Assembly (NCBI GenBank): GCA_944325775.1
Contig: CALVBL010000003.1
Coordinates: 1-64,000 of the forward strand
Direction of reading: 5' to 3'
Source: an uncultured Helicobacter sp.
GTDB taxonomy: Bacteria; Campylobacterota; Campylobacteria; Campylobacterales; Helicobacteraceae
Length of the DNA: 64,000 nt
Below the pieces are notes generated by a model. The model ran no database searches. It was not told the DNA's origin and saw only the letters and a program-made list of their open reading frames with translations. Each line of letters opens with the position of its first letter. Within the stretch, counting starts at the first letter, position 1. Below are positions 44,618-53,401 of the stretch, one piece after another. A program made the position numbers and the translations under genes.

Positions 44618-45709
44618 TTATTGCCCAAGGTATTCTTGCAAAAGTGCAAAGATGCGGTCATTTTGCTCCTTGGTGCCGATGGTAATCCTAAAGGCATTGA
44701 GAGAATAGCTCGCCAAATCACGCACGATCACACCACGTTCTAAGAGCCATTGACAGAGCTTGCTACTCTGAATCCGCGTGCCATGGTAGGTGATAAAATT
44801 GGTATATGAAGGGATAAACTCAATCCCATTTGCTGTGGCAAACTCCTCATAGCGCGTCATTTGTTCGAAGTTTTTTTGGATACAAGAGTGGATAAACTCT
44901 TGATCTTTGAGCGCGCTGATGGCTGCCTGCAGGCTTAGAGTTGTGATATTAAAGGGTGCGCGCACTTTGTGTAGAGCAGTGATGGTGTTTTTTTGTGCTA
45001 TGCCATAGCCCACGCGCATGCCACCTAGTCCATAAGCTTTTGAAAATGTGCCTAGATAGAGGACATTAGGATATTTTGCGATAAAGTGTGCTGGGTCGAT
45101 ACGCTTTGCGCTATCTTTGTAGGCGGCGTATTCTTGATACGCGCCATCGATTACCACAAGCGTATTTGGATCAATGTGTGCGAGAAAATCCTCTATTTGG
45201 TTAGATTCTAGGCATTCTCCCAGCGGGTTATTAGGCACACACAAAAAGATAATATCAGGCTTGTGTGTTTGATAAGATTCCAAAAACTGCGCGAGATTAT
45301 GTGTGTTATCGGACGTTTTTAGCACCTGCGCGCCATAGAGTTTAGCGTAGATTCCATACATCGCAAATGTAACGCCAGCGTGCAGGATTTTTAGCCCTTC
45401 TTTGTGTAATGCGTGGATACAAAATTCAATGATTTGATCACTCCCAGAGCCGATGATGATGTTTTGTGTTTCCACACCGTAGTGTGTTGCTAAGCCATCT
45501 TTGAGTTCATAGTACGAGTCATCAGGATAGAGACTCATATCCTCAAGACGCATGGATTGCAAGACCTTGGGGGAAGTGCCATAGGGATTTTCGTTGCTTG
45601 CGAGTTTGATGATATCTTCGCGCTTGATACCATATTCGCGCACCACTAGTTCTATGGGCTTCCCGGCTTCGTATGAAGCAATATCGCGCAACACAGGGTT
45701 AAATCGCAT
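44618..45709 (-). CDS. hisC: Histidinol-phosphate aminotransferase
   Basis: 363 residues. The second of two adjacent ATGs (45709) is used since AAGGA lies 6 bases before it. Fold-type I aminotransferase: KLASNENPYGTSPKVLQ, IIIGSGSDQIIEFCI, VPNNPLGECL, and the PLP lysine in YLGTFSKAYGLGGMRVGY. It acts in histidine synthesis and can be broad for aromatic amino acids. No other his gene nearby; hisC next to fliF is also the arrangement in Campylobacter jejuni. Divergent from the phosphohexomutase. Confidence 0.95.
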   Translation of the reverse strand: MRFNPVLRDIASYEAGKPIELVVREYGIKREDIIKLASNENPYGTSPKVLQSMRLEDMSLYPDDSYYELKDGLATHYGVETQNIIIGSGSDQIIEFCIHALHKEGLKILHAGVTFAMYGIYAKLYGAQVLKTSDNTHNLAQFLESYQTHKPDIIFLCVPNNPLGECLESNQIEDFLAHIDPNTLVVIDGAYQEYAAYKDSAKRIDPAHFIAKYPNVLYLGTFSKAYGLGGMRVGYGIAQKNTITALHKVRAPFNITTLSLQAAISALKDQEFIHSCIQKNFEQMTRYEEFATANGIEFIPSYTNFITYHGTRIQSSKLCQWLLERGVIVRDLASYSLNAFRITIGTKEQNDRIFALLQEYLGQ

Positions 45710-45848
45710 CATTGATCCTTAAATAAAGTTATAGAAAATTTGCAGTAATTTGTGAAATTAAACGCCAAAACTTCGGAAATTGTATCGCATTTCTGCTAAA
45801 GTTTTTGTAAAATTTTTGTCAAAATTCTTTAAGGACAAGGAGCAGATT

Positions 45849-47252
45849 ATGAGCGCAAAGGAAATAGAAAAGATTTTCAGAGAATATGATATACGCGGGA
45901 TTTTCGAGCAGGACCTCACACAAGATGTGGTGTTTAATATCGGTAGGCTTTTAGGAGAGAGACTCCAAAGGCTTGGGGAGAGTAGCGTGAGTATCGGCAT
46001 AGACGCACGCACGCATTCACCGATACTCTTTAGTTGGCTAAAAAGTGGTTTTGAAAATGCCAATGTAGAGGTTTATGATCTAGGACTGATCCCCACGCCT
46101 GTAGCATATTTTGCGACTTATAATGCCATAAATGGCGTGCAGTGCAAAAACTCTGTAATGATCACAGGCTCACACAATCCACCGCAATATAATGGTTTTA
46201 AGATCACTTTGCAAAATGCCCCATTTTATGGCGAGGCGATCAAAGAGCTTGGGCAAGAGCTCATCGCACAGCTAGATTCACACCCATTTATCTCCTCTAG
46301 TACGGAATCTCACAAGCTTCCTGCGCTAGATTCGTATATCGCATTTTTGAGTGAGCAGTTCGCGCACCTTGCAAACTTTCCCTATCATATTGCTGTTGAT
46401 TGTGGCAATGGCGTGGCGGGCGTGGCGATCAAGCAGGTACTAGAGAATCTCCATATCAGGCATGAGGCGTTGTATTTCGAGCCAGATGGGACTTTTCCCA
46501 ACCACCACCCAGATCCAAGCGAAGAGGAAAATCTCCACGATCTCAAAGCCGCAATGGTGCAGCAGCAAATCCCTATTGGCATTGCCTTTGATGGAGATGC
46601 GGATAGGCTAGCACTGCTAAGTACAAACTACAGCTACAAGGGCGATGAGCTAGCCATACTCTTTGCACGCGAGATGGCAAGCCGTGGGCTTAAGCCCGTT
46701 GTCATCGGTGAGGTAAAATGCTCAAGCATAATGTATGATGAGATAAACAAAATCGGCAAGGCGATAATGTATAAAACCGGGCATTCTAATCTCAAAGTCA
46801 AGCTCAAAGAGCTAGGGGCTCATCTCGCCGCGGAGATGAGTGGGCATATATTTTTTAAAGAGCGCTATTTTGGCTATGATGATGCGATTTACTCGGCATT
46901 TAGGGCATTAGAATTGTTTATCAAAGCCACACCTCAAGAGATAGAATCCCAAATCGCTGCCCTGCCTAAGATGTTTTCTACTCCAGAGGAGAAAATCCCC
47001 ACCACAGAGGAGCGCAAATTCTCTATCATCGCAGCATTGAAGGAGCGTTTGACAAATCCACCGAGCGATTTTCCAAAGATTCTTGATGTGATTGATATTG
47101 ATGGTTTGCGCGTGGTGTTTGAGCATGGTTGGGGGCTTTTGCGCGCGAGCAATACTACGCCTGTGCTGGTTAGTCGCTTTGAAGCAAATTCACAAGAATA
47201 CGCTATGTTGTATAAACAAAAAATGCTTGAACTTCTTGCGCAATGCCAGTGA
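45849..47252 (+). CDS. manB: Phosphomannomutase/phosphoglucomutase
   Basis: 467 residues from ATG 45849 (AAGGAG 6 bases upstream); the open frame reaches back to 45780 without a ribosome binding site. Domains: IFREYDIRGIFEQDL at the start, active-site Ser loop MITGSHNPPQYNGFK, Mg loop GIAFDGDADRLALLS, sugar loop AEMSGHIFFKERYFGYDD, and a C-terminal RASNTTPVLVSRFEA phosphate-binding loop. AlgC-type enzyme that interconverts mannose/glucose 6- and 1-phosphates, supplying GDP-mannose (hence GDP-fucose through fcl) and other donors. A TAAAAT -10-like box lies near 45807. The symbol could equally be algC. Confidence 0.92.
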   Translation: MSAKEIEKIFREYDIRGIFEQDLTQDVVFNIGRLLGERLQRLGESSVSIGIDARTHSPILFSWLKSGFENANVEVYDLGLIPTPVAYFATYNAINGVQCKNSVMITGSHNPPQYNGFKITLQNAPFYGEAIKELGQELIAQLDSHPFISSSTESHKLPALDSYIAFLSEQFAHLANFPYHIAVDCGNGVAGVAIKQVLENLHIRHEALYFEPDGTFPNHHPDPSEEENLHDLKAAMVQQQIPIGIAFDGDADRLALLSTNYSYKGDELAILFAREMASRGLKPVVIGEVKCSSIMYDEINKIGKAIMYKTGHSNLKVKLKELGAHLAAEMSGHIFFKERYFGYDDAIYSAFRALELFIKATPQEIESQIAALPKMFSTPEEKIPTTEERKFSIIAALKERLTNPPSDFPKILDVIDIDGLRVVFEHGWGLLRASNTTPVLVSRFEANSQEYAMLYKQKMLELLAQCQ

Positions 47253-47267
47253 GTGGGGGCAAGATCG

Positions 47268-48383
47268 ATGGGCGCATTTTTTGAGCGATTTTTTGAGGAT
47301 TTTACGCGATCTAGGGAGTTTGCGGATATAGAGTTACTCAATCCACTTGATATGCACCTGCATTTGCGTCAGGGTGCGATGCTAGAATCTGTCCTGCCTT
47401 TTAGTGCGCGGCATTTCGCACTTGGCGTGGTGATGCCAAACCTCAATCCACCCATTACCACTACAGCCCTAGCTCTAGTCTATCGCGATGAGATTGCACG
47501 CTTAAGCAGGGGAGAGGATTTCACACCTTTGATGACTTTGTATCTGCATGAGAATCTAAGCCTAGAAGAGCTCAAGGAGGCTGTAGCGCAGGGGATTAGG
47601 ATCTTAAAGCTTTATCCAAAGGGTGCGACCACAGGTAGTGAAAATGGCGTGCGTGAAGTCCTAAGCGATCGAATTCTTGAGATTCTCTCTTGGGCACAGG
47701 ATTTGGGCTTTATGCTTTCAATACACGGCGAGAGCAATGGCTATTGTATGGATCGCGAGTTTGAGTTTTTGGAAGTGTATGAATTTTTGGCGCGCAGTTT
47801 CCCGCGTTTGAAGATTGTCATCGAGCATATGAGCGATAGGCGTTCGCTTGAGAGTCTAGAGAAGTATGAGAATCTCTATGCCACACTCACGTTACATCAT
47901 ATACTTTTAAGCCTTGATGATGTGCTGGGTGGTCTTATGCAGCCGGATTTGTTTTGCAAACCTATGATCAAAACGCCAAATGACAGAGACGCACTGCTGC
48001 TGTGTGCGCTCAATGCGCACCCAAAGGTGAGCTTTGGTTCAGATTCTGCGCCGCATTTACAGAGCAAGAAATATTCTATGTCAGCCCCGGGTGGGATATT
48101 TTCTGCGCCTGTTGCACTTAGTGTGCTAGCGAGTGTGTTCGCTTATTATGACAAGCTAGAGAATCTCCAAAGATTTGTGAGTGATAATGCATGCAAAAAC
48201 TATGCGCTAGATTCTATATTGTGTGATACACATAAGGTGATGAGGCTCGTGCCACAGGCGTGGGAGATACCTAGTAGCATTGTGTGTGAGGGTGATGCGA
48301 TTAGTGTGCTTTTTGGCGGGAGGCAGAGTGTCTTTAGACAGGTGCGCATAGAATCTAGAGAGCTTTCAAATACAGACATATAA
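47268..48383 (+). CDS. pyrC: Dihydroorotase
   Basis: 371 residues from ATG 47268; a GTG at 47253 abuts the upstream stop. The metal site NPLDMHLHLRQGAML is near residue 29, so there is an N-terminal extension of about 20 residues relative to E. coli-type PyrC. Further motifs: VVMPNLNPPITTT, LKLYPKGATTGSENG (position of the carboxylated Lys), SIHGES, IEHMSDRRSLE, and SFGSDSAPHLQSKK. It cyclises carbamoyl aspartate in pyrimidine synthesis. Co-directional with its neighbours. Confidence 0.93.
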   Translation: MGAFFERFFEDFTRSREFADIELLNPLDMHLHLRQGAMLESVLPFSARHFALGVVMPNLNPPITTTALALVYRDEIARLSRGEDFTPLMTLYLHENLSLEELKEAVAQGIRILKLYPKGATTGSENGVREVLSDRILEILSWAQDLGFMLSIHGESNGYCMDREFEFLEVYEFLARSFPRLKIVIEHMSDRRSLESLEKYENLYATLTLHHILLSLDDVLGGLMQPDLFCKPMIKTPNDRDALLLCALNAHPKVSFGSDSAPHLQSKKYSMSAPGGIFSAPVALSVLASVFAYYDKLENLQRFVSDNACKNYALDSILCDTHKVMRLVPQAWEIPSSIVCEGDAISVLFGGRQSVFRQVRIESRELSNTDI

Positions 48384-48392
48384 GGAGTGTGT

Positions 48393-49610
48393 GTGAGAAA
48401 ATCTCTGTATTACTTGCATTTTCCCTATGTGTATATGGTGCTGTGTATCCTTGTGTATATCGTGTGCTTGCCGTTTTTGGTGGCGAGTGTGCTGCGCAAA
48501 AAGCATAAAGATTCTATTCCGCAGCGATTTTTTGGTGTGCATTTCAAGCTACCATTTAAGCCGCAGTATTGGTTTCATGCGTGTTCGTTTGGAGAGATAA
48601 AGTCGCTAGAGCCCATCATCTTGGCTCTGCTTGATAGCCCAAAGCCTCCGCGTGTGCTCATCACTACGATCACGCACACGGGCTATGCGGAGGCACAAAA
48701 GCTTTTTAGAGCTAGATTTCCCGCGCAGGTGTGCGTGAAGTTTTTACCTTTTGAGATTTTTTTGCCTCTGTGGCGTGGGAAGCTTAGTCACCTCAAAAGC
48801 CTTGTAGTGATGGAGGCAGAGCTGTGGAAAATGCTATTTTTCATCGCTAAATCCAAGCGTGCAAAAACCCTGCTACTCAATGCCAGAATCTCGGATAGAT
48901 CCCAAAAAAGCTATGAGCGATTTATGGGATTTTATAGGGGGATTTTTGAGTATATTGATATGGTGCTTGCCCAGAGTTCTAAGGACAAAAGACGCTTGCA
49001 GGCTCTTGGTGCGCGTGATGTCAGTGTGTTTGGGAATCTAAAAATGCTCAATCCTCCAAAGGTGAGTAGGGCATATCGCAAAATCGCGCCGCTCATCGTG
49101 CTTGGGGCTAGCACACACAGAGGAGAGGAGGAGCTATTGGTGCGGAGCTTTGTGGAGTTTAAAGTACGCTATCCGCATGCCCAGCTTATTTTAGCTCCAC
49201 GCCACCCGGAGAGATTTGAGAGTGTGTGTGAGATGCTTGGCAAAATAGGGCTTAAATTTGCGCGACTAAGCGATCTTGGCGATGAGATTAGAGGGGAGAT
49301 AATCGTGGTGGATAGACTAGGGGAGCTTGTCAATCTCTACGCAATAAGCGATATCGTAGTACTCGGTGGCTCACTTGTGCCCAAAATCGGCGGACACAAT
49401 CCGCTAGAACCGGCATTTTTCCACACAAGGCTTATAAGTGGCAAGCATATTTTTAACCAACAAGCGCTTTTTGTGTGCGTGCAAAATGCAAAACTTATAG
49501 AATCTAGCGAGCTGACCCAAACACTTTTGGAGTATGAGAGCTTATTGCCCGCAAGCGTGGAATTTCGCGCGAATGCGCTTGAGGAGATTCTCACGCTAAT
49601 TAGGGGGTAG
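48393..49610 (+). CDS. waaA: Kdo transferase WaaA
   Basis: 405 residues from GTG 48393, 5 bases after AAGGAG; an earlier GTG at 48387 overlaps the ribosome binding site. An N-terminal membrane anchor (VLCILVYIVCLPFLVASVL) precedes the GT30 domain. FHACSFGEIKSLEPI carries the catalytic Glu, VVMEAELWKMLF is the second acidic motif, GASTHRGEEELL starts the donor half, and GGSLVPKIGGHNPLEPA is the Kdo-binding loop. It adds Kdo from CMP-Kdo to lipid A precursor. Its last 11 bases overlap the DUF3343 gene on the other strand. Confidence 0.95.
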   Translation: MRKSLYYLHFPYVYMVLCILVYIVCLPFLVASVLRKKHKDSIPQRFFGVHFKLPFKPQYWFHACSFGEIKSLEPIILALLDSPKPPRVLITTITHTGYAEAQKLFRARFPAQVCVKFLPFEIFLPLWRGKLSHLKSLVVMEAELWKMLFFIAKSKRAKTLLLNARISDRSQKSYERFMGFYRGIFEYIDMVLAQSSKDKRRLQALGARDVSVFGNLKMLNPPKVSRAYRKIAPLIVLGASTHRGEEELLVRSFVEFKVRYPHAQLILAPRHPERFESVCEMLGKIGLKFARLSDLGDEIRGEIIVVDRLGELVNLYAISDIVVLGGSLVPKIGGHNPLEPAFFHTRLISGKHIFNQQALFVCVQNAKLIESSELTQTLLEYESLLPASVEFRANALEEILTLIRG

Positions 49611-49842
49611 ATTCTGCAAGAAGACATAAGTTGTAAGTGATTTTGTGGGTATCAAGTATAGATTTTAGGAGTGTTATGTCCTCCACTTCAAAATATATCG
49701 CAATGCCACAATCGCTTGAAAACTCCCTTGGTGTGGGCGTGAGTTTGAATATCACATCAAGACTTTTTAGCAGTGCTTCAGATTCAAACGCACTTGCGGT
49801 GGTAAAAAACAGCAAATACCCTTTTTTTATTACTCCACACAT
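49600..49842 (-). CDS. DUF3343 protein, putative Se/S carrier-like
   Basis: 80 residues from ATG 49842 (GGGG 7 bases upstream), 10 bases after the desulfurase stop. Sequence GYLLFFTTASAFESEALLKS at the start, LTPTPREFSSDCGIAIYFEV in the middle with the one conserved Cys, and VEDITLLKSILDTH. This is the DUF3343 pattern, small proteins commonly linked to YedF/YedE and cysteine desulfurases. Role in selenium or sulfur handling is inferred from context. Confidence 0.75.
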   Translation of the reverse strand: MCGVIKKGYLLFFTTASAFESEALLKSLDVIFKLTPTPREFSSDCGIAIYFEVEDITLLKSILDTHKITYNLCLLAESTP

Positions 49843-49852
49843 TTCAAGCCCC

Positions 49853-51001
49853 CTAATTCTTAGCAATCGCACTAATAGCTTTAAGACAGGATTCGATCTC
49901 TGCGTGCGTGTTAAACACTCCAGCACTTAAACGCACGCTTCCTCCATAGAGAAAACTCCCTAAGATTCTATGCGTTGCTGGATTGCAGTGTAGCCCCACG
50001 CGCACGCAGATTCCAAACTCCCTATCTAGCCTCATCGCCACTTCAGAGATGCTTTTGCCCTCGATATGTAGCGAAATCGTGGCATTGGCAGGGTGTGCTG
50101 CTTCATAGAGATTCACGCTCCTAATGCCCTTCAAGCCCTCGGTAAGATGTGCGCGCAAATCCAGCTCGTGTGTACGAATCTCATTTATACCTTTAGATTC
50201 TATCCATTCTAATCCTGCACACAGCCCAGCGATCCCGTGCATATTGGGCGTGCCACTCTCAAATCTATCAGGCAAAAACAAAGGCTGAATCTCCTCCTCG
50301 CTCGCACTTCCCGTGCCACCATAGATAAGAGGCTCTAGCCCCTCAAGTGCGAAGCTATCGCTCACCAGCAACGCCCCCACACCCATAGGCGATAAAAGCC
50401 CCTTGTGTGCGCTAAGGGCTAGGAAATCTACCTGCTTCATCACTTCACGCATTTCCACGCACCCCACGCTTTGCGCGCCATCAAGCAAAAACGTCACGCC
50501 CTCATTGCGTGCCAGCGCACTAAGCTCATCTAGGGGTATCATCGCCCCGCTTACATTATTGATATGCGCACAGGCTAGGAGTTTTGCACCCTTTAGCAAT
50601 GCTCTAGCAGATTCCATATCCAGCTTACAATCCTGTGTGCAAGGGATTTGTCGAATCTCCAGATTTAGCCGCTCTTTTAGTGCATTTAGCGGGCGCATAA
50701 GTGCGTTGTGCTCCATTTGCGTGGTAACCACGACATCGTTTTTATGCAAAAAGCCCTGCAAAAGCGTGTTTATCGCCATCGTGGCGTTGTGCGTGAAAAA
50801 CACTCTTTTGCAATCCTCTAGTCCCAGCAAATCTGCCAGCCCACGTCGTGCTTGATACAAAATCCGCCCAGATTCAATGGAGAGAGCATGCGCACTCCGC
50901 CCCGGACTCGCCCCCACACCCTCCATAAACGCACATACCGCCTCTTTCACGCCCGGGGCTTTGGGGAAGCTTGTGGCGGCATTGTCTAGATAGATTCTCA
51001 T
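49853..51001 (-). CDS. Cysteine desulfurase-like PLP enzyme
   Basis: 382 residues. Class V aminotransferase fold: IYLDNAATSFPKAPGV, VFFTHNATMAINTLLQG, AHINNVSGAMIPLDEL, FLLDGAQSVGC, and the PLP lysine in DFLALSAHKGLLSPMGVGAL. The catalytic Cys lies in RVGLHCNPATHR, as in the SufS/CsdA-like group. It would release sulfur or selenium from (seleno)cysteine. Placed between yedF and DUF3343, so a selenium-delivery role is likelier than housekeeping Fe-S assembly. It starts 6 bases after yedF. Confidence 0.88.
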   Translation of the reverse strand: MRIYLDNAATSFPKAPGVKEAVCAFMEGVGASPGRSAHALSIESGRILYQARRGLADLLGLEDCKRVFFTHNATMAINTLLQGFLHKNDVVVTTQMEHNALMRPLNALKERLNLEIRQIPCTQDCKLDMESARALLKGAKLLACAHINNVSGAMIPLDELSALARNEGVTFLLDGAQSVGCVEMREVMKQVDFLALSAHKGLLSPMGVGALLVSDSFALEGLEPLIYGGTGSASEEEIQPLFLPDRFESGTPNMHGIAGLCAGLEWIESKGINEIRTHELDLRAHLTEGLKGIRSVNLYEAAHPANATISLHIEGKSISEVAMRLDREFGICVRVGLHCNPATHRILGSFLYGGSVRLSAGVFNTHAEIESCLKAISAIAKN

Positions 51002-51007
51002 ATATGC

Positions 51008-51220
51008 CTACTTTTTGGATAGCTGATAGGTGATTTCACCCTCGCTCTCAAGCACTTTTTGCACCTCATAGCCATAGTGGCGCGCAAGGCGTGCGATATT
51101 CTCACTCGCCGCCCCACAGCTACATAGCACCTTGATAGCACGTTCGCCCCTCTCACACAGAGGCTTGAGATTTAGCACCGGCTCTGGGCAAGAAAGCCCA
51201 CGGACATCAAGTTTTGTCAT
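51008..51220 (-). CDS. yedF: TusA/YedF-like sulfurtransferase
   Basis: 70 residues. ATG 51220 shares its A with the yedE stop (TAATG) and has GAGGAGG close upstream. The signature KLDVRGLSCPEPVLNLKPL contains the CPxP motif with the persulfide/perselenide cysteine; further cysteines lie in KVLCSCGAASE. Single-domain TusA-like protein. In operons with YedE it is thought to carry selenium. Coupled to both neighbours. Confidence 0.88.
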   Translation of the reverse strand: MTKLDVRGLSCPEPVLNLKPLCERGERAIKVLCSCGAASENIARLARHYGYEVQKVLESEGEITYQLSKK

Positions 51221-52281
51221 TATATCCTCCTCTCTCGTGCAAACATCGCTACAAGTAGGCAAAACACGATTCCTATAAACACCGCCACGGGTGCATTTGC
51301 ACCGATTCCGTTTGCTGAACTTGCAAGGCTGAAATTATGCGCAAACGCCGCGCCCATAAGCAATCCGAACACAAACACGCCCGCATCGCTATCGCCTTCA
51401 CCGCTTAGTACCAGTTGTCTGCCCGGACAACCACCTGCAAGGCAAAAGGCAAGCCCAGAGAGTAGCATACCTAGAAAATTCCACACCCAATCATTGTGTG
51501 CGATAGGCTGATTACTAAATCCGAGGTTGAAAAACCCAAGTGCGAGATTTGTCAAAAACGCCGTGACTATCAGTGCTATGACACCTTGCAAGATGTGCGT
51601 GTCTCTAAGCAGTACGCTATCGCGTACCGCGGCAATGGTGCAAAATCGGCTTTTTTGGAATATCGCCCCTAGAAACAACCCCGCCACAAGCGAGATAAGA
51701 AGTGGTGCGTGTTGAGAACCCGGACCTTTTTCTGAAAATTTCACCGGTGCTTCTGAATCCACCGAGCCCCAAAGCAAAAGTCCAAACAGCCCCAGCACGA
51801 AAAGCGGGAAGACAAAGCCCACAATTTTGCTTGCAGGGTAGGAACGCCCTAGAGAAAATCCGCGCTTTAAGAAAAACACGCCGATAAGAATCCCACACAC
51901 AAGCCCAGCAATCCCAGCAATAGCGCTTAAATCCCCCGCGCTAAATCGTAACCACATCCGCCACGGACAGCCCAAAAATACCAGTGCCCCAATCATCGCA
52001 AAAAATCCAAGCATAAAGCGCACCACCGGCGCACTTCCGGCACGCGCCCGAAACTCCCCAAATACAAAAGACGCCACCAACGCCCCAAACACAAGCCCAA
52101 TAATCTCGGGGCGGATATACTGCACGATTGGGGCTTGGTGGAGGTTTAGCCCTCCGGCAATATCACGCGTGAAGCATGCCGCACAAACACCCATATTACC
52201 CGGATTGCCCAAAAAAACCAAAAGAGGTGCTATCACACCCAATGCCACACCTGCCAAAATAGGCCAAATTGCTAATCGCAT
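51220..52281 (-). CDS. yedE: YedE-type selenium/sulfur transporter
   Basis: 353 residues, about ten membrane helices. Conserved cysteine motifs: GVCAACFTRDIAGGLN near residue 35, FLGCPWRMWLRFSAGD near 105, QKSRFCTIAAVRDSVLL near 215, and LAGGCPGRQLVLSGEGDSDA near 290, the two-repeat layout of the YeeE/YedE family. Members next to yedF are annotated as selenium transporters in the inner membrane. First gene of the yedE-yedF-desulfurase-DUF3343 operon. Confidence 0.9.
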   Translation of the reverse strand: MRLAIWPILAGVALGVIAPLLVFLGNPGNMGVCAACFTRDIAGGLNLHQAPIVQYIRPEIIGLVFGALVASFVFGEFRARAGSAPVVRFMLGFFAMIGALVFLGCPWRMWLRFSAGDLSAIAGIAGLVCGILIGVFFLKRGFSLGRSYPASKIVGFVFPLFVLGLFGLLLWGSVDSEAPVKFSEKGPGSQHAPLLISLVAGLFLGAIFQKSRFCTIAAVRDSVLLRDTHILQGVIALIVTAFLTNLALGFFNLGFSNQPIAHNDWVWNFLGMLLSGLAFCLAGGCPGRQLVLSGEGDSDAGVFVFGLLMGAAFAHNFSLASSANGIGANAPVAVFIGIVFCLLVAMFARERRI

Positions 52282-52615
52282 ACAAACTCCTAAAATGATG
52301 ATAACAGCTTTGAAAAGTAGATAAGAAGAGCTGTGTGCTTAATCCTTAAGCCTAGAGGAGTGTAATTGTAGTGTGTATTTGATTGTGATTTGCTGAAAGG
52401 ACTGCGAAATACTATCGTATCTGTGTTTAGGCATTTGGCTTTTCTAAAGAAATTCTGTTTTGGCAATAAATCGTTGATTTTGCTCTCGGTGCTTGGTCGT
52501 TTGCGCGCAGTCAAGTTCCCTTCGCCACTCGCTTGGCTCACATCACTGCAAGTCGAACCAAACAAATCAAGCAAAGATCGCGTGCAAGCCGAATCTTAGA
52601 ATCTAAGAGTAGGGC
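52282..52615. other. Gene-free stretch upstream of yedE and downstream of dapB
   Basis: The 334 bases contain two short frames on opposite strands over the same bases (52390-52599 plus, 52290-52574 minus), neither with a ribosome binding site. I would not call either a gene. The middle part (about 52500-52600) has base composition closer to coding or structural RNA than to a promoter spacer, so a small RNA or a dispersed repeat is possible. It must also contain the yedE promoter. Confidence 0.3.
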
Positions 52616-53401
52616 TTACAAGCCTAATGAATCTTGTATATCATACAAACCATTTGGCTTAGAAACAAGCCATTTGAGCGCATTGATCGCACCTTTGACA
52701 AATGTCAGGCGACCCGTGGCATTGTGCGTGAGCTCGATATACTCGCCATCGAGGTAAAATCCCACATTGTGCCTACCCACCACATCGCCCCCGCGCACGC
52801 TCATCACGCCTATCTCATCTTTGCTACGCGCTCCTATGATACCATCGCGTCCGCTTATGCGCACATTTTGGAGGTCTAGTCCTCTGGCTTTGGCACAAGA
52901 TTGTGCAAGCGTGAGGGCTGTGCCGCTTGGTGCGTCTTTTTTATGTCTGTGGTGATATTCGACGATTTCGATATCGCTGTCCTTGAGTGCTTGGGCGACT
53001 GTGGCAGAGATTTTAGCTAGGATTGCTACGCCCATACTCATATTGCTCGCATACAGAATCGGGCAATGCTCACTTAGGGCTCTAAGATTCGCAAAATCTT
53101 CTTGGGAGAGTCCGGTCGTGCCTATGACCATAGGTTTGTAGAGTGCTAGCTCCTGTGCGGTGCGTATGAGCTCTAGACTCCCTTCCTTAGATGAGAAGTC
53201 AATCACGCACGCACACGATCGTAAAAATTTCTCGATATTGCTTGCCACAGGGAGATTTGCAAGCTCTTCTAGGCAATCGCGCGCATACACGCTGCTAAGT
53301 TGTAGAGTATTATCTTTTTGTATTTCCTGCACGAGCAGTGTGCCCATACGCCCGCTCGCTCCAAAAATCCCAACTTGTATCATTTGATCATTATTTTGCA
53401 T
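52616..53401 (-). CDS. dapB: 4-hydroxy-tetrahydrodipicolinate reductase
   Basis: 261 residues from ATG 53401 (AAAGGAG 7 bases upstream), overlapping the AhpD-like gene by 11 bases. IQVGIFGASGRMGTLLVQE binds the nicotinamide cofactor; VIGTTGLSQEDF, YASNMSMGVAIL and the active-site EYHHRHKKDAPSGTAL follow; C-terminal ITRVSRG-like part shows as GRLTFVKGAINALKWL. Second-to-last common step toward lysine and diaminopimelate for peptidoglycan. Confidence 0.95.
   Translation of the reverse strand: MQNNDQMIQVGIFGASGRMGTLLVQEIQKDNTLQLSSVYARDCLEELANLPVASNIEKFLRSCACVIDFSSKEGSLELIRTAQELALYKPMVIGTTGLSQEDFANLRALSEHCPILYASNMSMGVAILAKISATVAQALKDSDIEIVEYHHRHKKDAPSGTALTLAQSCAKARGLDLQNVRISGRDGIIGARSKDEIGVMSVRGGDVVGRHNVGFYLDGEYIELTHNATGRLTFVKGAINALKWLVSKPNGLYDIQDSLGL

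Noticed and set aside
49637..49930. 97-codon plus frame opposite the DUF3343 gene
   Set aside because: The minus strand gives a recognisable family protein with coupled start; the plus frame is its mirror.
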